From NCBI GenBank assembly GCA_030849075.1, contig JASAOO010003361.1:1-46962 (forward strand): 46,962 nt of DNA, written 5' to 3'. Shown piece after piece: positions 10,501-18,572 of the stretch; within the stretch, counting starts at the first letter, position 1, and each line of letters starts with the position of its first letter. The notes below the pieces were generated by a model. It was not told the origin of the DNA, ran no database searches, and saw nothing but the letters and a program-made list of their open reading frames with translations. Made by a program: the position numbers and the translations under genes. Origin of the DNA: Zelonia costaricensis (Eukaryota; Euglenozoa; Kinetoplastea; Trypanosomatida; Trypanosomatidae).

Positions 10501-13500
10501 TTGTAGCCGACGGCTTGCGTGAAGAGACGGTGGGCGACGAGCAGCGGCTCGGCGTACAAGATCGGCCGCAACAGCGCTCGGTACTCGTCCAGGTTGTCCG
10601 CGTTGAGGCGCTTCAGCGACTGCGACAGCAGCGCCTCCCGCTCCTTGCGCAGCAGTGCGTCGTGCGGGTGCACGCACGGCATCGCCGCGGCAGCGTGGTC
10701 GGCGCCCTGCGCCAGCTGCTCCTGCGCCGTCTGGTACGCAGCTATCATCGACGGCGCCGGCAGCAGGGCGCGCAGCCAGGCGAGCACGTGCAGCGGCATC
10801 GCGGCGTTGTCGCCGTAGGGCAACAGCCGCGTGGCGGCCGTGCTGCTGCTGCTGCGGCTCCGGGGGGTGCTGAGGTCCACGAAGATGTGCAGCACCTCCT
10901 GCATCGCGTCGTACACGGCGGGTGCAGGCGGCAGCACACGCAGACACGGCATCACCACGGCAATCAACAGTTCTTCCGTCAGCGCGAACACGTCCTGCGG
11001 CGTCGGCGGTGCAGACGCGTCGACATCCGCCACCGCGGCGCTGCACAACCACGCGAGTCGCCCGAGCAGCCGCACGAGCAGCGACTGGTTTGCCAAGTAG
11101 CTCTGCACGGCAGCGAGGAGAGGCTTGAGGGCGTGCAGGACGTGGTACACCTCGCCGCGGAGCTGCGGCAGCGGCGGCGGTGGTGGTGGCTGCCCATCGC
11201 CGACTCGCCCCGCCACCGCCGCTGCGTCCCAGCGCTGCAACCAGCGTCGCAGCAGCACGGCAGCGTAGTAGGCGACGCTGATGCCGTGCGGAAATGCGCG
11301 GCGCGGCAGCAGGAGCACGTCGATGCCCCGCGCGGCGGGGGTTCCGTCACGCAGACACGGCGGCCGCGGCGGTGGGTGGGCGAGGTGGTGCAGCGCCGCC
11401 ACGGCCAGCTCGACGTGCCCCGCCACGAGGAGGTCGCGGACGAGGCAGCCGGGGGAGAGGAGCACGTCGCTCGAGGCGTGGGCCCCGCTCACGGCACCAC
11501 CGGCTGCCGCTCCTGGTGATGCGGCACCACCACCACCACCACCACCGCTGGCACCCACCGTGGCGCCGCCGCCCGCCGCTGCGGCAGTGGCACCGACACC
11601 GGAGGCCGGCGGCGGTGTGGTGACCCCCGTGGCCACCAGTGCCTCCGTCGCCGTGAGCTGCAGGCGCCAGTTGAGAAGGAGTGGGTCGGGGTGCACCATG
11701 CGCATGAACCGTGTCGTGTGCAGCTCGCCGCGCGACGGGATGGTCGTCGTCACGGGCGTGGGCAGCACTGGCAGCGACATCAAGTCCGGCGACGCCGACA
11801 GCCCGTAGCCGCTGCCGCGTCCGCCGTGCCGAGCGCGCGACCAGCCGCCGCCGCCGCCGTCCCGCACCCGCTTCTCGGTGAAGGGCATGTCCACGATGAG
11901 CTCCGCCCTCGTCTGCTCGACGTACTGACGCACCGCGGCCGTGTAGCGTGCCAAGGCGGAGCTGGGCAGCGCCGGCGGCGCGCTGTCGGGCCCTGCAAAC
12001 GCGTTCAGCGGGCACTCGGCGAAGTGGTACAGCAGCAGAGTGAGGTCCCAGCCGGCCACCCCGCAGAAGCACGCCGCCAGTGCGAGCAGCCGCGAGTGCT
12101 CGACCTGCTGGGCCGCGCTTCGCCCCACTCGCATCTGCGACGTGGCGACGGAGAAGAGTGGCACCTTCTGCAGCTCGAGGAGGCGCGCGTACGCGAGGAG
12201 CTGACCGAAGGGCGCGTAGCCCCGCAGCCGCCACTCCGCCTCCACGACGGAGACGGCATCGTCGGTGTCAGCGACGGCGGAGATGGCATATGCTGCCGCT
12301 GCTGCTTCTGCTGCCGGTGGGCTCGCCGAGCCCCGCATCGCAGCGCGGTGTGGGAGGCGCAGCGCCGTCTCCACCTCCAGCACCGCCGCCTCCTCATCAC
12401 GCTTTCCGCCACCGCCGCCGGCGGCCCCTGCGTTGGTACCCCTCGCACTGGACGGCGACAAGGGCGTCGCTGGCATTCCCCCTGCTGCTGCTGCGGCGGC
12501 GGCGGCGGTGGGGGGTGCAGGGGTGCGGGTGGAAGGCAGCACGTAGAGGGAGGAGAGCACCGTTAACAGCGCCGTCGCCACGAGCTGGCTGTGCGGGGCC
12601 CCGGCACTGAGCAGCTTTAGAAGCCGGTCTCCGTAGGCCCGGAACAGCGCCGCACAGTCACGCCACTGCGCGGACGGGCGAGCGGGGCTGTCACCGTGCA
12701 CGAGGCCGAGCGGGTCGTAGCGGCCCAGCCGCTGCGCGACATCGCCTGCAAGCCGCCCACGCGGGATGCGGTGCATCAGCGCACCCCAGCCCCGCGAGAA
12801 CTCGAGCAGGAGGTCGGCCAGCAGAAACGTCAGTGTCGGCGCCTGCGTTGGCATGTGCGGCACAAAGGACTTGAAGAGGAGCGCGGCGCGGCGGAAGCGG
12901 GTGCGGCCAATCACGTCACGCAGGATTTCGGCAGGGACCTGTCCCCACGCATGCAGCGCCGCTGTCTCGTTCGCCTCAGCGGCGTGCCGCGACGGCTGCA
13001 CAACCCCGCCAACGCTCACCCTCGTCGCCGCTGTCGCCGCGGCGGAGGCTTGCACGCTGTCCGCCAGCACCGGCGCCGCGGCGCGGCGTCGCCGGGACTC
13101 CTCCGCGCAGGCGGCCAAGAAGCGGGCGTACGGGGCCGGGTCCTTGGGTGTGTGTGCTGACATGTGCTGCAGGTACAGGAGGAGAAACGTGAGCCAGAGC
13201 TGCTGCACGCAGGCCGCGGTCGCCTGCTGCTGCGTCTGCGGTAGCACGGGCGAAGGCGAAGAGGGCGGGGACGCGGGACTGGCGAGGATGCCGGCCGTGT
13301 AGGGGCTCGAGGGCGTTGCGGGCCCCAGCACGCTGGGCAGGACCGCCCGGGGCGCACCTGTCTGCCACCCGAAGGACGACATCGCCGTGTTGCCGGCGGT
13401 GGTGAGCGAAGCCGAAGAGGGCGGCGGCGAGGCGACACACGCGGCAACACCGAAGATGGCGGCGGCGACGGCCTTGGAGGCCTCTCCGGCCCCCCACGGC

Positions 13501-14072
13501 AGCGATGCGGCGTCCGCGACGCCCGTCGACTCACCCCCGGCGGGGGCGAGGAGTGGGGCGATGTCGCTCTGCGCGGCAAGGTGGACGGCGGCGCTGATCA
13601 GCACAAACAGCCGCTCCACCTCGACGGCAGCGGCCACCGCCGCGGGGGACACTCCGGCTGCGGCCGGCGAGGACGGGGCTGGGGTCGCGGGCGAGTCGAG
13701 GATGCCGCGCTGCGCTGCCGGCATCGACGGAGGTGCAGCGGCGGTCGTGGCGGTGGCGAACGCAGAGCGTGGGGCACTGCCATGCGTGTGCAGGAGCAGC
13801 TGCGACGTGACTTCCTGGAGGGACGCTGCCGTAGCGGTGCTGCCGGGTTTGGCTGTCCCTGAACCAGCGGCGGCGGCGGAGCGGAGGAGCTGCACGAGGG
13901 CGTGGGTCGTGACCGCCTGCAGGTTGTGCACGCATCGCTCGTGTACGGTGCTTTTGGTGGCGGTGGGGGCGGGGGCTGGCAGCTGCAGCACTGCCCACAG
14001 CGCCGGCCACACCACCACGCGATACAGCGCCTCCGCTGTCGCCGGGGTCGCCGAGGTGGGAGACGCCACCAT
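7569..14072 (-). CDS. Large unrecognised alpha-helical protein with acidic C-terminal tail
   Basis: Protein of 2167 residues that I do not recognise. It is dominated by Leu/Ala-rich amphipathic helical stretches, interrupted by low-complexity Ala, Gly, Pro and Ser inserts, as in large alpha-solenoid proteins. The last 140 residues or so are very acidic, with runs of D and E, and end in a short basic KRR motif. There is no signal peptide, membrane segment or catalytic motif that I can see. Large nucleoporin scaffolds, Mon2-type or exportin-type solenoids are possible, but nothing in the sequence decides among them. The start at 14072 is the first ATG of any frame after a very clear splice acceptor at 14230-14231, which rules out the upstream part of the open frame. 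Confidence 0.85.
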   Translation of the reverse strand: MVASPTSATPATAEALYRVVVWPALWAVLQLPAPAPTATKSTVHERCVHNLQAVTTHALVQLLRSAAAAGSGTAKPGSTATAASLQEVTSQLLLHTHGSAPRSAFATATTAAAPPSMPAAQRGILDSPATPAPSSPAAAGVSPAAVAAAVEVERLFVLISAAVHLAAQSDIAPLLAPAGGESTGVADAASLPWGAGEASKAVAAAIFGVAACVASPPPSSASLTTAGNTAMSSFGWQTGAPRAVLPSVLGPATPSSPYTAGILASPASPPSSPSPVLPQTQQQATAACVQQLWLTFLLLYLQHMSAHTPKDPAPYARFLAACAEESRRRRAAAPVLADSVQASAAATAATRVSVGGVVQPSRHAAEANETAALHAWGQVPAEILRDVIGRTRFRRAALLFKSFVPHMPTQAPTLTFLLADLLLEFSRGWGALMHRIPRGRLAGDVAQRLGRYDPLGLVHGDSPARPSAQWRDCAALFRAYGDRLLKLLSAGAPHSQLVATALLTVLSSLYVLPSTRTPAPPTAAAAAAAAGGMPATPLSPSSARGTNAGAAGGGGGKRDEEAAVLEVETALRLPHRAAMRGSASPPAAEAAAAAYAISAVADTDDAVSVVEAEWRLRGYAPFGQLLAYARLLELQKVPLFSVATSQMRVGRSAAQQVEHSRLLALAACFCGVAGWDLTLLLYHFAECPLNAFAGPDSAPPALPSSALARYTAAVRQYVEQTRAELIVDMPFTEKRVRDGGGGGWSRARHGGRGSGYGLSASPDLMSLPVLPTPVTTTIPSRGELHTTRFMRMVHPDPLLLNWRLQLTATEALVATGVTTPPPASGVGATAAAAGGGATVGASGGGGGGGAASPGAAAGGAVSGAHASSDVLLSPGCLVRDLLVAGHVELAVAALHHLAHPPPRPPCLRDGTPAARGIDVLLLPRRAFPHGISVAYYAAVLLRRWLQRWDAAAVAGRVGDGQPPPPPPLPQLRGEVYHVLHALKPLLAAVQSYLANQSLLVRLLGRLAWLCSAAVADVDASAPPTPQDVFALTEELLIAVVMPCLRVLPPAPAVYDAMQEVLHIFVDLSTPRSRSSSSTAATRLLPYGDNAAMPLHVLAWLRALLPAPSMIAAYQTAQEQLAQGADHAAAAMPCVHPHDALLRKEREALLSQSLKRLNADNLDEYRALLRPILYAEPLLVAHRLFTQAVGYNNSFLALHAALLRGLPGAVLALMVQQGLLLMARYAAEEKITDAGGESRVAILATFLATLWRDNTNVVDGAVLVRRAELALRGDGGADIILGTELCKALLAVMAHRTLEYEEKYNATQLQALAYAPSLTSLFGRGAMTSFRMRLWKDTAGSALLLLSPTDVLIAGRRALLAALQKLCHVPVRDEGESDEDEGSGGGAEEDQDRAKRSAAPAGSCLTLGQHILVHLCRLQSRIYALQRDADGGAELILLSSAGRFNAINDMIVAVEEMLPAPASASVLQQVCAAVHHVGVPAVASLVDMQLRRKLAHAASSAAAAPPGETAADAVYHVPVPLDGSDEEAAASGAGQPASVGDYLQHFTAAHFTFDAAPYVAARAEWQECMQRAQSALRRGPQPGHGLSPATRRRSAALTTWLQAQEKRFDLEEAMHRRLCEGSVTARARLLALVRRDLLPPAASTGSSVEADERLVDFAVSCLLPRALLNLREAATVAAFFAWLFAEATREAQTSPVLLRRATDLALTFVTAVFAHFVAFTDAECKRLGYVLQRLLQVPALDAYQQQHDAVAQLSLTLAAHVDALLSRGKGVAKAADGAAGDGGARAGAGGAAAGASGANREAQARASLLGAAALTATFLAPAPVSLLHLAAGHGLVAPPASDAAASTVAAAAAASAAAEGAASAGAGTGSAIPWQLEAYMTRAMVQLLTHEQDVPAYALRNLFLVLEQVNKSTFPASLCAVDLLVRAVEPHASETKSYFASASAVLKLLRANRRQRREVQQSITALRRGDDDLLAHNITMASAGHAAGPAASQQTRVAAAACHGQWRLDEHYMRQLLQEEVALLVEDARAHRNGADDDNDDDDVEEEEEASGADATGEDRDEEADDTANGTVMAAVDATAASPASVEGEVDDSSVQTGGSDDDDEEESGSGSGSESDDGDADDAGVDSAFDSTDEQQQEEEGDDDDAGEESLEDGQASPAARKRRLED

Positions 14073-14229
14073 GTCTAGCGGGTGGGAGGAGCCTGCGGAG
14101 TTGGGCGCCGATGTTCGGGGCCAGCCACACCAACGCACGCGGAAAACGCACGCTTGTGTCGCTTCTATGCGGTGTAGGCAGCTCGCGGCTCCCTGCAGGG
14201 CGCAGCTACACCTACCGAGGCCGTAAGCC

Positions 14230-14265
14230 CTGAGACAACAACAACGACAACGACAGACAGAGAGC
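14230..14265 (-). promoter_or_regulatory. Predicted trans-splice acceptor of the large solenoid gene
   Basis: In RNA sense a near-pure U/C/G tract of about 30 bases (TCTGTCTGTCGTTGTCG and following TTG repeats) ends in CTCAG, AG at 14230-14231. It is the cleanest acceptor in the window, and the first following ATG is at 14072. Confidence 0.7.
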
Positions 14266-14362
14266 GACGGTGCGCACTCACTCGAACACACACCGGGGGA
14301 GTGGGGGTGAGGGGAGGGGAGGGAGTCCGGCGATGCGACCAGCTAAGGTGTAGCAGTCGGGC

Positions 14363-14365
<3 letters not shown>

Positions 14366-14401
<36 letters not shown>
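14366..14401. repeat. (GT)18 microsatellite upstream of the large gene
   Basis: Perfect GT run on the plus strand, (AC)n in RNA sense, about 295 bases upstream of the start codon at 14072. Confidence 0.95.
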
Positions 14402-14404
<3 letters not shown>

Positions 14405-15034
14405 CCGTGCACGTTTGAACCACGACGGGGGAAGAAAGAGCCTAGGGTGCGAAGCGGTGGAGACATGCAGAAGCGGCTGAACGCCGGCACACCTCGAGCG
14501 GGTGTGAGAGCGCGGCAAGCGCGTGTGCCAAGAGCCGAGAAGACGACCACACTGTGGCAAGGTCAACAGCAGCAGGCCACGTCAGCGAGGCTAGAGAGTA
14601 ACGACAGGAGGAGGAGGGGGGGGGGGCAAGAAGTGAGCTTGGCACGTCTGCGACTTCTCCTGCCGGGCCGAAGTGCCTACGCGTTGTGGAGCGACGACTT
14701 GCTTCCTCAAGACCCGCGTCGTACACACACCCACACTCACTTCTGTGAGGTTGCGTGTGGAATGTGATTCATTACGGACCTTATCGATGTCCTTCAGCAT
14801 GAGCCAGCTGGCCACTTAGGAAGAGCGCGCGCGCATACGCACACAAACACACATACGCACGTACAAGTGCACTCGCTCGACGAGGACAGGGAATAGAACA
14901 GTTGCTTAGCGGTGTTACACGTAAGACACACACACACACAGAAATGTGAAGCACACTGGCGCCACACACAGGTGGTGGGGTGCCAGTGTGGGCAGCTCAG
15001 ACCTTTCACACAAACGCGATCTTACCCACATAAA

Positions 15035-15054
15035 CACACACACACACACACACA
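15035..15054. repeat. (CA)10 microsatellite in the AATF 3'UTR
   Basis: Perfect CA run on the plus strand, (UG)10 in RNA sense, starting about 25 bases after the AATF stop codon. A second short CA run is at 14926-14940. Confidence 0.9.
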
Positions 15055-15078
15055 GATACTGGAGAAGCACACCGGTGT

Positions 15079-16881
15079 TCACTGGAAGAGGTTCTTCACG
15101 ACCACGTCGTTGCGCTCCGTCTCGTCGAGTGGCTCGGCCATCATGAACCCCACCAGCTTCGGACGCGGCTCGTAGTTCACGGCCTTGCCCTTGGTCATCC
15201 GGTGAAACCCTTTGCGGGCCCCCTCCCGCGACGGCAGCAGCGCCCTTTGCATCTCCTTCACCTTCTGCTCCAGCTGATTGGCCACCGCGCCACCGCGGCG
15301 CACCAGCTCGCGCATGAAGTCCGCATCATCGTAGATTTCGTCATCGACGTCGCCGTCGGCGATGTGCAGCGCGCGCTGGGCCTTCACATCGGCCGATGTC
15401 GATGCCCGCACGTGCTCGGGGTGGCCCATGATGGCGAGGTGCGAGCGGTTCTTCTGCACTTTTGCGCGCAGCCGCGACTTGGCGGAGAGGATCGTGGCGA
15501 TCTGCTGCGGCAACGGCTGGGCGATCGTCTTGAGCTTCGCGCTGTTCGCCTGCACCAGCTTGCTGCCCCAGTAGTCAAGGCAGGTGTCGGCGTGGCGCAG
15601 CACACGCTCGTGGTACAGCTCCACCTCGCGGTACAACGGCACGCGCACGTCGGCCTCCGTCTTGGCCCGCTTCGCGCGGCCAGCGCCGTCCTCGGTCACG
15701 GCCGTCGCGCTGCTCGTCGTGGCGGCGGCAAAGAGGGTGGCCAGCACGCCTTCCAGATCGTCCTGCAGCTCCGCGTAAAGCCTTGCCACTTCCTCGCGTG
15801 CCTCGCGCAGCGCCGCCGCGCCCCCGTCGGCCCCCTCTGACATAGCCGCCGCAGTCGCTGCTGCTGCTTCCACGGCCGCGTCGCGGGCCACGAAGAGCGA
15901 CCTGGCGTAGTGCTGCGGCATACTGATCGCCTTGGTCACCGCCGGCTGCAGCAGCACCCGCAGCCGCAGCAACTGACCGTAGACCATGATGTAGTGCTGT
16001 ACCGTCGCTCGCGTCTGCTCGGCGTCGGAGTGCGCGGCCGCGGCGGAGGCGCTGGCACTCGCGTCGCCCGGCACGGCTGCGGCGCCGGTGGCAGGGTCCG
16101 CGTCCCCCGCTCCGGGCACGAGGCTCACCTGTGCCTGCCGCAACTCGCTGAGCTGGCGCAGAATGTCCGCCTCCTCGCTGTGCATCACAGCGTCCCCCTC
16201 GGCGTCACCGCCGAAGGTGAGGGGGCGGCGAGGCTGCTTGGTGCGCTTCATCTCCAGCCACGCGGCGTACTCCTCCTCCGTCAGGTCCTTGGCACGGCGG
16301 CGCTTGCGGCCCCGCGCCGCCTCGTCGCCCTCGTCCTCCTCCGCGTCGCTGCCCGCCTCGTCCTCCTCGACGTCATCAGCGCTGCCGCCGTCCATGTCGT
16401 CATCATCGTAGAACTCCTCCCCCTCGGCGTCCATGTCGCCCATGTCCAGCGCTCCGAAGATGTCGTCCATGGCCGCCTCGACGCTCACAGGGGTCGCGGC
16501 GTACTTTCCCTCGCTGAGACTCGCATCGAGCGGACCGCGGTGGCGCAGCCGCGAGGCCGGCGACGCCGACGCCGCGGCACCCTTCTGGCGCTTGCCGAAC
16601 GGCTCCTTCGCGGCCTTCTGGGACGACCTCAACGCCGGTGCCTGACCGTGGCTCCCCCACGCCTCCTCGCTGTCGAGGGAGGAGCCCGCCTCGTCGAAGT
16701 CGTAGTCCTCCGCAACGCCGCCGTTAGCGTAGCCGTCCTCGTCGTACCCGCTGGCATTGCCGCTGCGGTGGCCGAGAGCGATGTTCGTGAGTTGGTCGTT
16801 GACCGCCTCTGCAAGCGACTTCTTCTTCTGCTTCAGCGAGACGAGGCTCTGCCGCCCCGTGGAAGTGTTGAAGCGCGGCAT
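15079..16881 (-). CDS. AATF: AATF/Bfr2-like ribosome biogenesis factor (TRAUB domain)
   Basis: Protein of 600 residues matching the AATF/Bfr2 family, which acts in the nucleolus in small-subunit processome assembly. Family order is visible: a basic N-terminus, long acidic Asp/Glu-rich segments at about 100-200 separated by KRRR clusters, a helical middle region with the conserved SKLRxKxQKNR-like block and NRSHLAIMGHP around N478, and the C-terminal TRAUB region with YDDADFMRELVRR around M523, followed by KGFHRMTKGKAVNYEPRPKL and an ending of NLFQ. Human AATF has the equivalent FYHQLLRELI and KLVNFMA blocks. The length is close to that of the human and yeast proteins. The start at 16881 follows the acceptor at 16913-16914 by only about 31 bases. 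Nucleolar ribosome work fits the DDX51-like helicase in the same cluster, although adjacency here does not imply co-regulation. Confidence 0.88.
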   Translation of the reverse strand: MPRFNTSTGRQSLVSLKQKKKSLAEAVNDQLTNIALGHRSGNASGYDEDGYANGGVAEDYDFDEAGSSLDSEEAWGSHGQAPALRSSQKAAKEPFGKRQKGAAASASPASRLRHRGPLDASLSEGKYAATPVSVEAAMDDIFGALDMGDMDAEGEEFYDDDDMDGGSADDVEEDEAGSDAEEDEGDEAARGRKRRRAKDLTEEEYAAWLEMKRTKQPRRPLTFGGDAEGDAVMHSEEADILRQLSELRQAQVSLVPGAGDADPATGAAAVPGDASASASAAAAHSDAEQTRATVQHYIMVYGQLLRLRVLLQPAVTKAISMPQHYARSLFVARDAAVEAAAATAAAMSEGADGGAAALREAREEVARLYAELQDDLEGVLATLFAAATTSSATAVTEDGAGRAKRAKTEADVRVPLYREVELYHERVLRHADTCLDYWGSKLVQANSAKLKTIAQPLPQQIATILSAKSRLRAKVQKNRSHLAIMGHPEHVRASTSADVKAQRALHIADGDVDDEIYDDADFMRELVRRGGAVANQLEQKVKEMQRALLPSREGARKGFHRMTKGKAVNYEPRPKLVGFMMAEPLDETERNDVVVKNLFQ

Positions 16882-16913
16882 GCGCTATATTAACGTATGG
16901 ATGTGCAAGTTGC

Positions 16914-16945
<32 letters not shown>

Positions 16946-17204
16946 TTTGTGTGTGTGCGTGTCAAGAGAGGGAGGGCACGGAAAGGGAGAGAGGGTACGG
17001 CGGACTTCAGCATGTGTTGTCAGTGCCACACCAGAATGCACTCGCTTCGCGGCTCTGCGATGTGGCGGCGCTGCGTGTGTTTGTCTCTTGCCTTCTTCAA
17101 TCCGCAGGCGTTTTCCTTACGCGTGTCCCCAAACTCGCACACACGGCAGTCGAAACAGCCGCGCGCTGCGCGGGTTTGCACGCAAACGAGTACATCGCGG
17201 AGGG
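16882..17204. other. Short intergenic spacer before AATF
   Basis: No gene. It contains a pyrimidine tract (about 16960-17000), a T7/GT repeat, and the AATF splice acceptor. Confidence 0.7.
16913..17000 (-). promoter_or_regulatory. Predicted AATF trans-splice acceptor with an embedded CA repeat
   Basis: In RNA sense the order is a CT-rich tract, then A7 and a (CA)13-14 repeat (plus-strand GT at 16914-16941), then ACACAG with AG at 16913-16914. The repeat thus separates the pyrimidine tract from the AG, and no earlier AG follows the tract. Confidence 0.55.
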
Positions 17205-18014
17205 TTACGCGTCCAAGCCGAGCTTGCGCAGCTCCGCGGCCAGGTCATTCGTTCCGCCGCGGCCGTGGCCATCGCTGCTGCTGGTGCTGCTGCAACTTGC
17301 CACCCGCTTCGCGGCGCCACCGCCCTTGCGACGGCCCTGGCGCCGCGCAACCGCTTTGGTGGAAGAGGGAGGGGCGGGCTCCTGCAGTTGTCGTGGCGCC
17401 GGCAGAGGACGCGAGGCGCCCGTCTGTTGCTCCGCGCCTCGCTGGCACGCACTCGCCTCCCCACGGAGTGCGCCACCGGCGCGGGGCTTTGCCGACTGAG
17501 GCGGCGGAGCAGAGCCGCAACTTGTCGGCCGCTCTGCCGTCTCGCCCTCTACAAGAGATGCATCGCTGGAATCGCCGTCGTCAGAGACCCTCCCGCCCTG
17601 CGCCACCACCGCGGGCATCTCGCTGACGTGCTTGCTTGCCGTGTCGCGCATCAGCGTCGCCGTCAGCGCGCAGCTCTCCGGTGTGTACTTGCTGTGCATG
17701 CGCTTCGTCTGCGGCAGCGGGCGTAGCCGCACCGGCACGGTCTCCAGCAGCCCCTCCTGCCGCAGCTGCTTGTACGTGTACAGCCGGCGGTTGTTCTGGC
17801 TGTAGTAGTGCGTGCCGTCGGTCAGCACGGACAGCAGGGGGAGGTCACGCGGCTGCAGCTCGCCGTCGCGGAATTGCTGCAGGGTGCTGGCGATCGTGCG
17901 GCCACAGGAGAAGCGGGGACGGATGCGCGAGAAAGTGAAGTACACAAGTAGCGGGTCCACGTCGATCACCTGCTCCGCGCTTGAGGCACCGCCAGCTTTG
18001 CCGCCGGGGGGCAT
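17205..18014 (-). CDS. ParB/sulfiredoxin-like domain protein with low-complexity tail
   Basis: Protein of 269 residues. Residues 20-100 form one compact conserved-looking domain: DPLLVYFTFSRIRPRFSCGR at 20-39, a GELQPRDLPLLSVL strand region, then YYSQNNRRLYTYKQL at 70-84, and VPVRLRPL at 93-100. The layout (an opening I-RP motif, then a helix, a short strand and an NNRR/GHRR-type motif before a helix) resembles ParB/sulfiredoxin-fold proteins, where the second motif binds nucleotide. I infer the fold; I cannot name a function. From about residue 105 on the protein is low-complexity, with Ser, Ala and Gly, and a basic RRQGRRKGG patch near 235. The start is the first ATG after the predicted acceptor. 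A neighbouring KREN1-like gene upstream does not by itself imply a role in editing. Confidence 0.75.
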   Translation of the reverse strand: MPPGGKAGGASSAEQVIDVDPLLVYFTFSRIRPRFSCGRTIASTLQQFRDGELQPRDLPLLSVLTDGTHYYSQNNRRLYTYKQLRQEGLLETVPVRLRPLPQTKRMHSKYTPESCALTATLMRDTASKHVSEMPAVVAQGGRVSDDGDSSDASLVEGETAERPTSCGSAPPPQSAKPRAGGALRGEASACQRGAEQQTGASRPLPAPRQLQEPAPPSSTKAVARRQGRRKGGGAAKRVASCSSTSSSDGHGRGGTNDLAAELRKLGLDA

Positions 18015-18041
18015 GATGAAGGCAGGCTCGCCTACGCACCC

Positions 18042-18066
18042 GTGTGTGTGTGTGTGTGTGTGTGTG
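18042..18066. repeat. (GT)12 microsatellite in the ParB-like gene leader
   Basis: Perfect GT run on the plus strand, (CA)12 in RNA sense, 28 bases upstream of the start codon. It falls inside the 5' leader if splicing occurs at 18089-18090, or between tract and AG if it occurs at 18032-18033. Confidence 0.95.
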
Positions 18067-18088
18067 CCGGTGGGCTGCGCGCCGGTTG

Positions 18089-18116
18089 CTGTGTTCGGAA
18101 TAAGAAGATTAGGAAG
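18089..18116 (-). promoter_or_regulatory. Predicted trans-splice acceptor of the ParB-like gene
   Basis: A U-rich pyrimidine tract in RNA sense (CTTCCTAATCTTCTTATTCC) is followed by ACACAG, AG at 18089-18090. A second AG at 18032-18033 lies just beyond the CA repeat. No ATG intervenes before 18014. Confidence 0.5.
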
Positions 18117-18572
18117 TCAAGAGTGGAAGAGAGAGAGAAAGAGCCAGGATACGAGGTCGTTGGCGCGTGCAGTGCCGCTGTAGTCACCTTGTCAAGCAGG
18201 GAGGTGCTTGCAGACTGGACACTAGCGTAGATTCCTGCGCGCCGAGGAAGCACGCAGCGGCGGATGCGGGCATGCTGCACCGGTCCCCTCCACGTGCTCG
18301 AGCGGGCACCTTCCCCGCTCACGGCTCGTCGCGCGTGCTGCGAAGCCGCCCACCTTTCATGACCGGCATCGGAGCGTGCGAGCTCGGTGTCGGTCTACCT
18401 TTTTTTCGTTTTCCCCAGCTACCCCACTACCGGCAGCGATGTGACGACATGAAAGAAACCAAGACGAGAAGCAACATACAATCCTCGCAGGACAGCATCC
18501 GAGCCGCTCTCTTCCTCACCTCCACTTTCGGCACGGACCACAACCGTAGCAACAGCATCCGTCAGAACCTCG

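Larger units (their letters stand above)
14073..15078. other. Intergenic spacer: AATF 3'UTR and large-gene 5' region
   Basis: No gene seen. In transcript order it holds (UG)10, a shorter (UG) run, a C10-type run near 14627-14636, then an (AC)18 repeat, a second pyrimidine tract and the acceptor of the large gene. Confidence 0.7.
18015..18572. other. Intergenic spacer: KREN1-like 3'UTR and ParB-like 5' region
   Basis: No gene seen. It has the CA repeat in the leader of the ParB-like gene, its acceptor, and a T-rich stretch near 18400-18420. Confidence 0.7.

Noticed and set aside
9231..11519. 762-codon plus-strand open frame opposite the large gene
   Set aside because: It is antisense to the large gene, has no recognisable domain and is Arg/His/Gln-rich as expected from reading GC-rich codons backwards.
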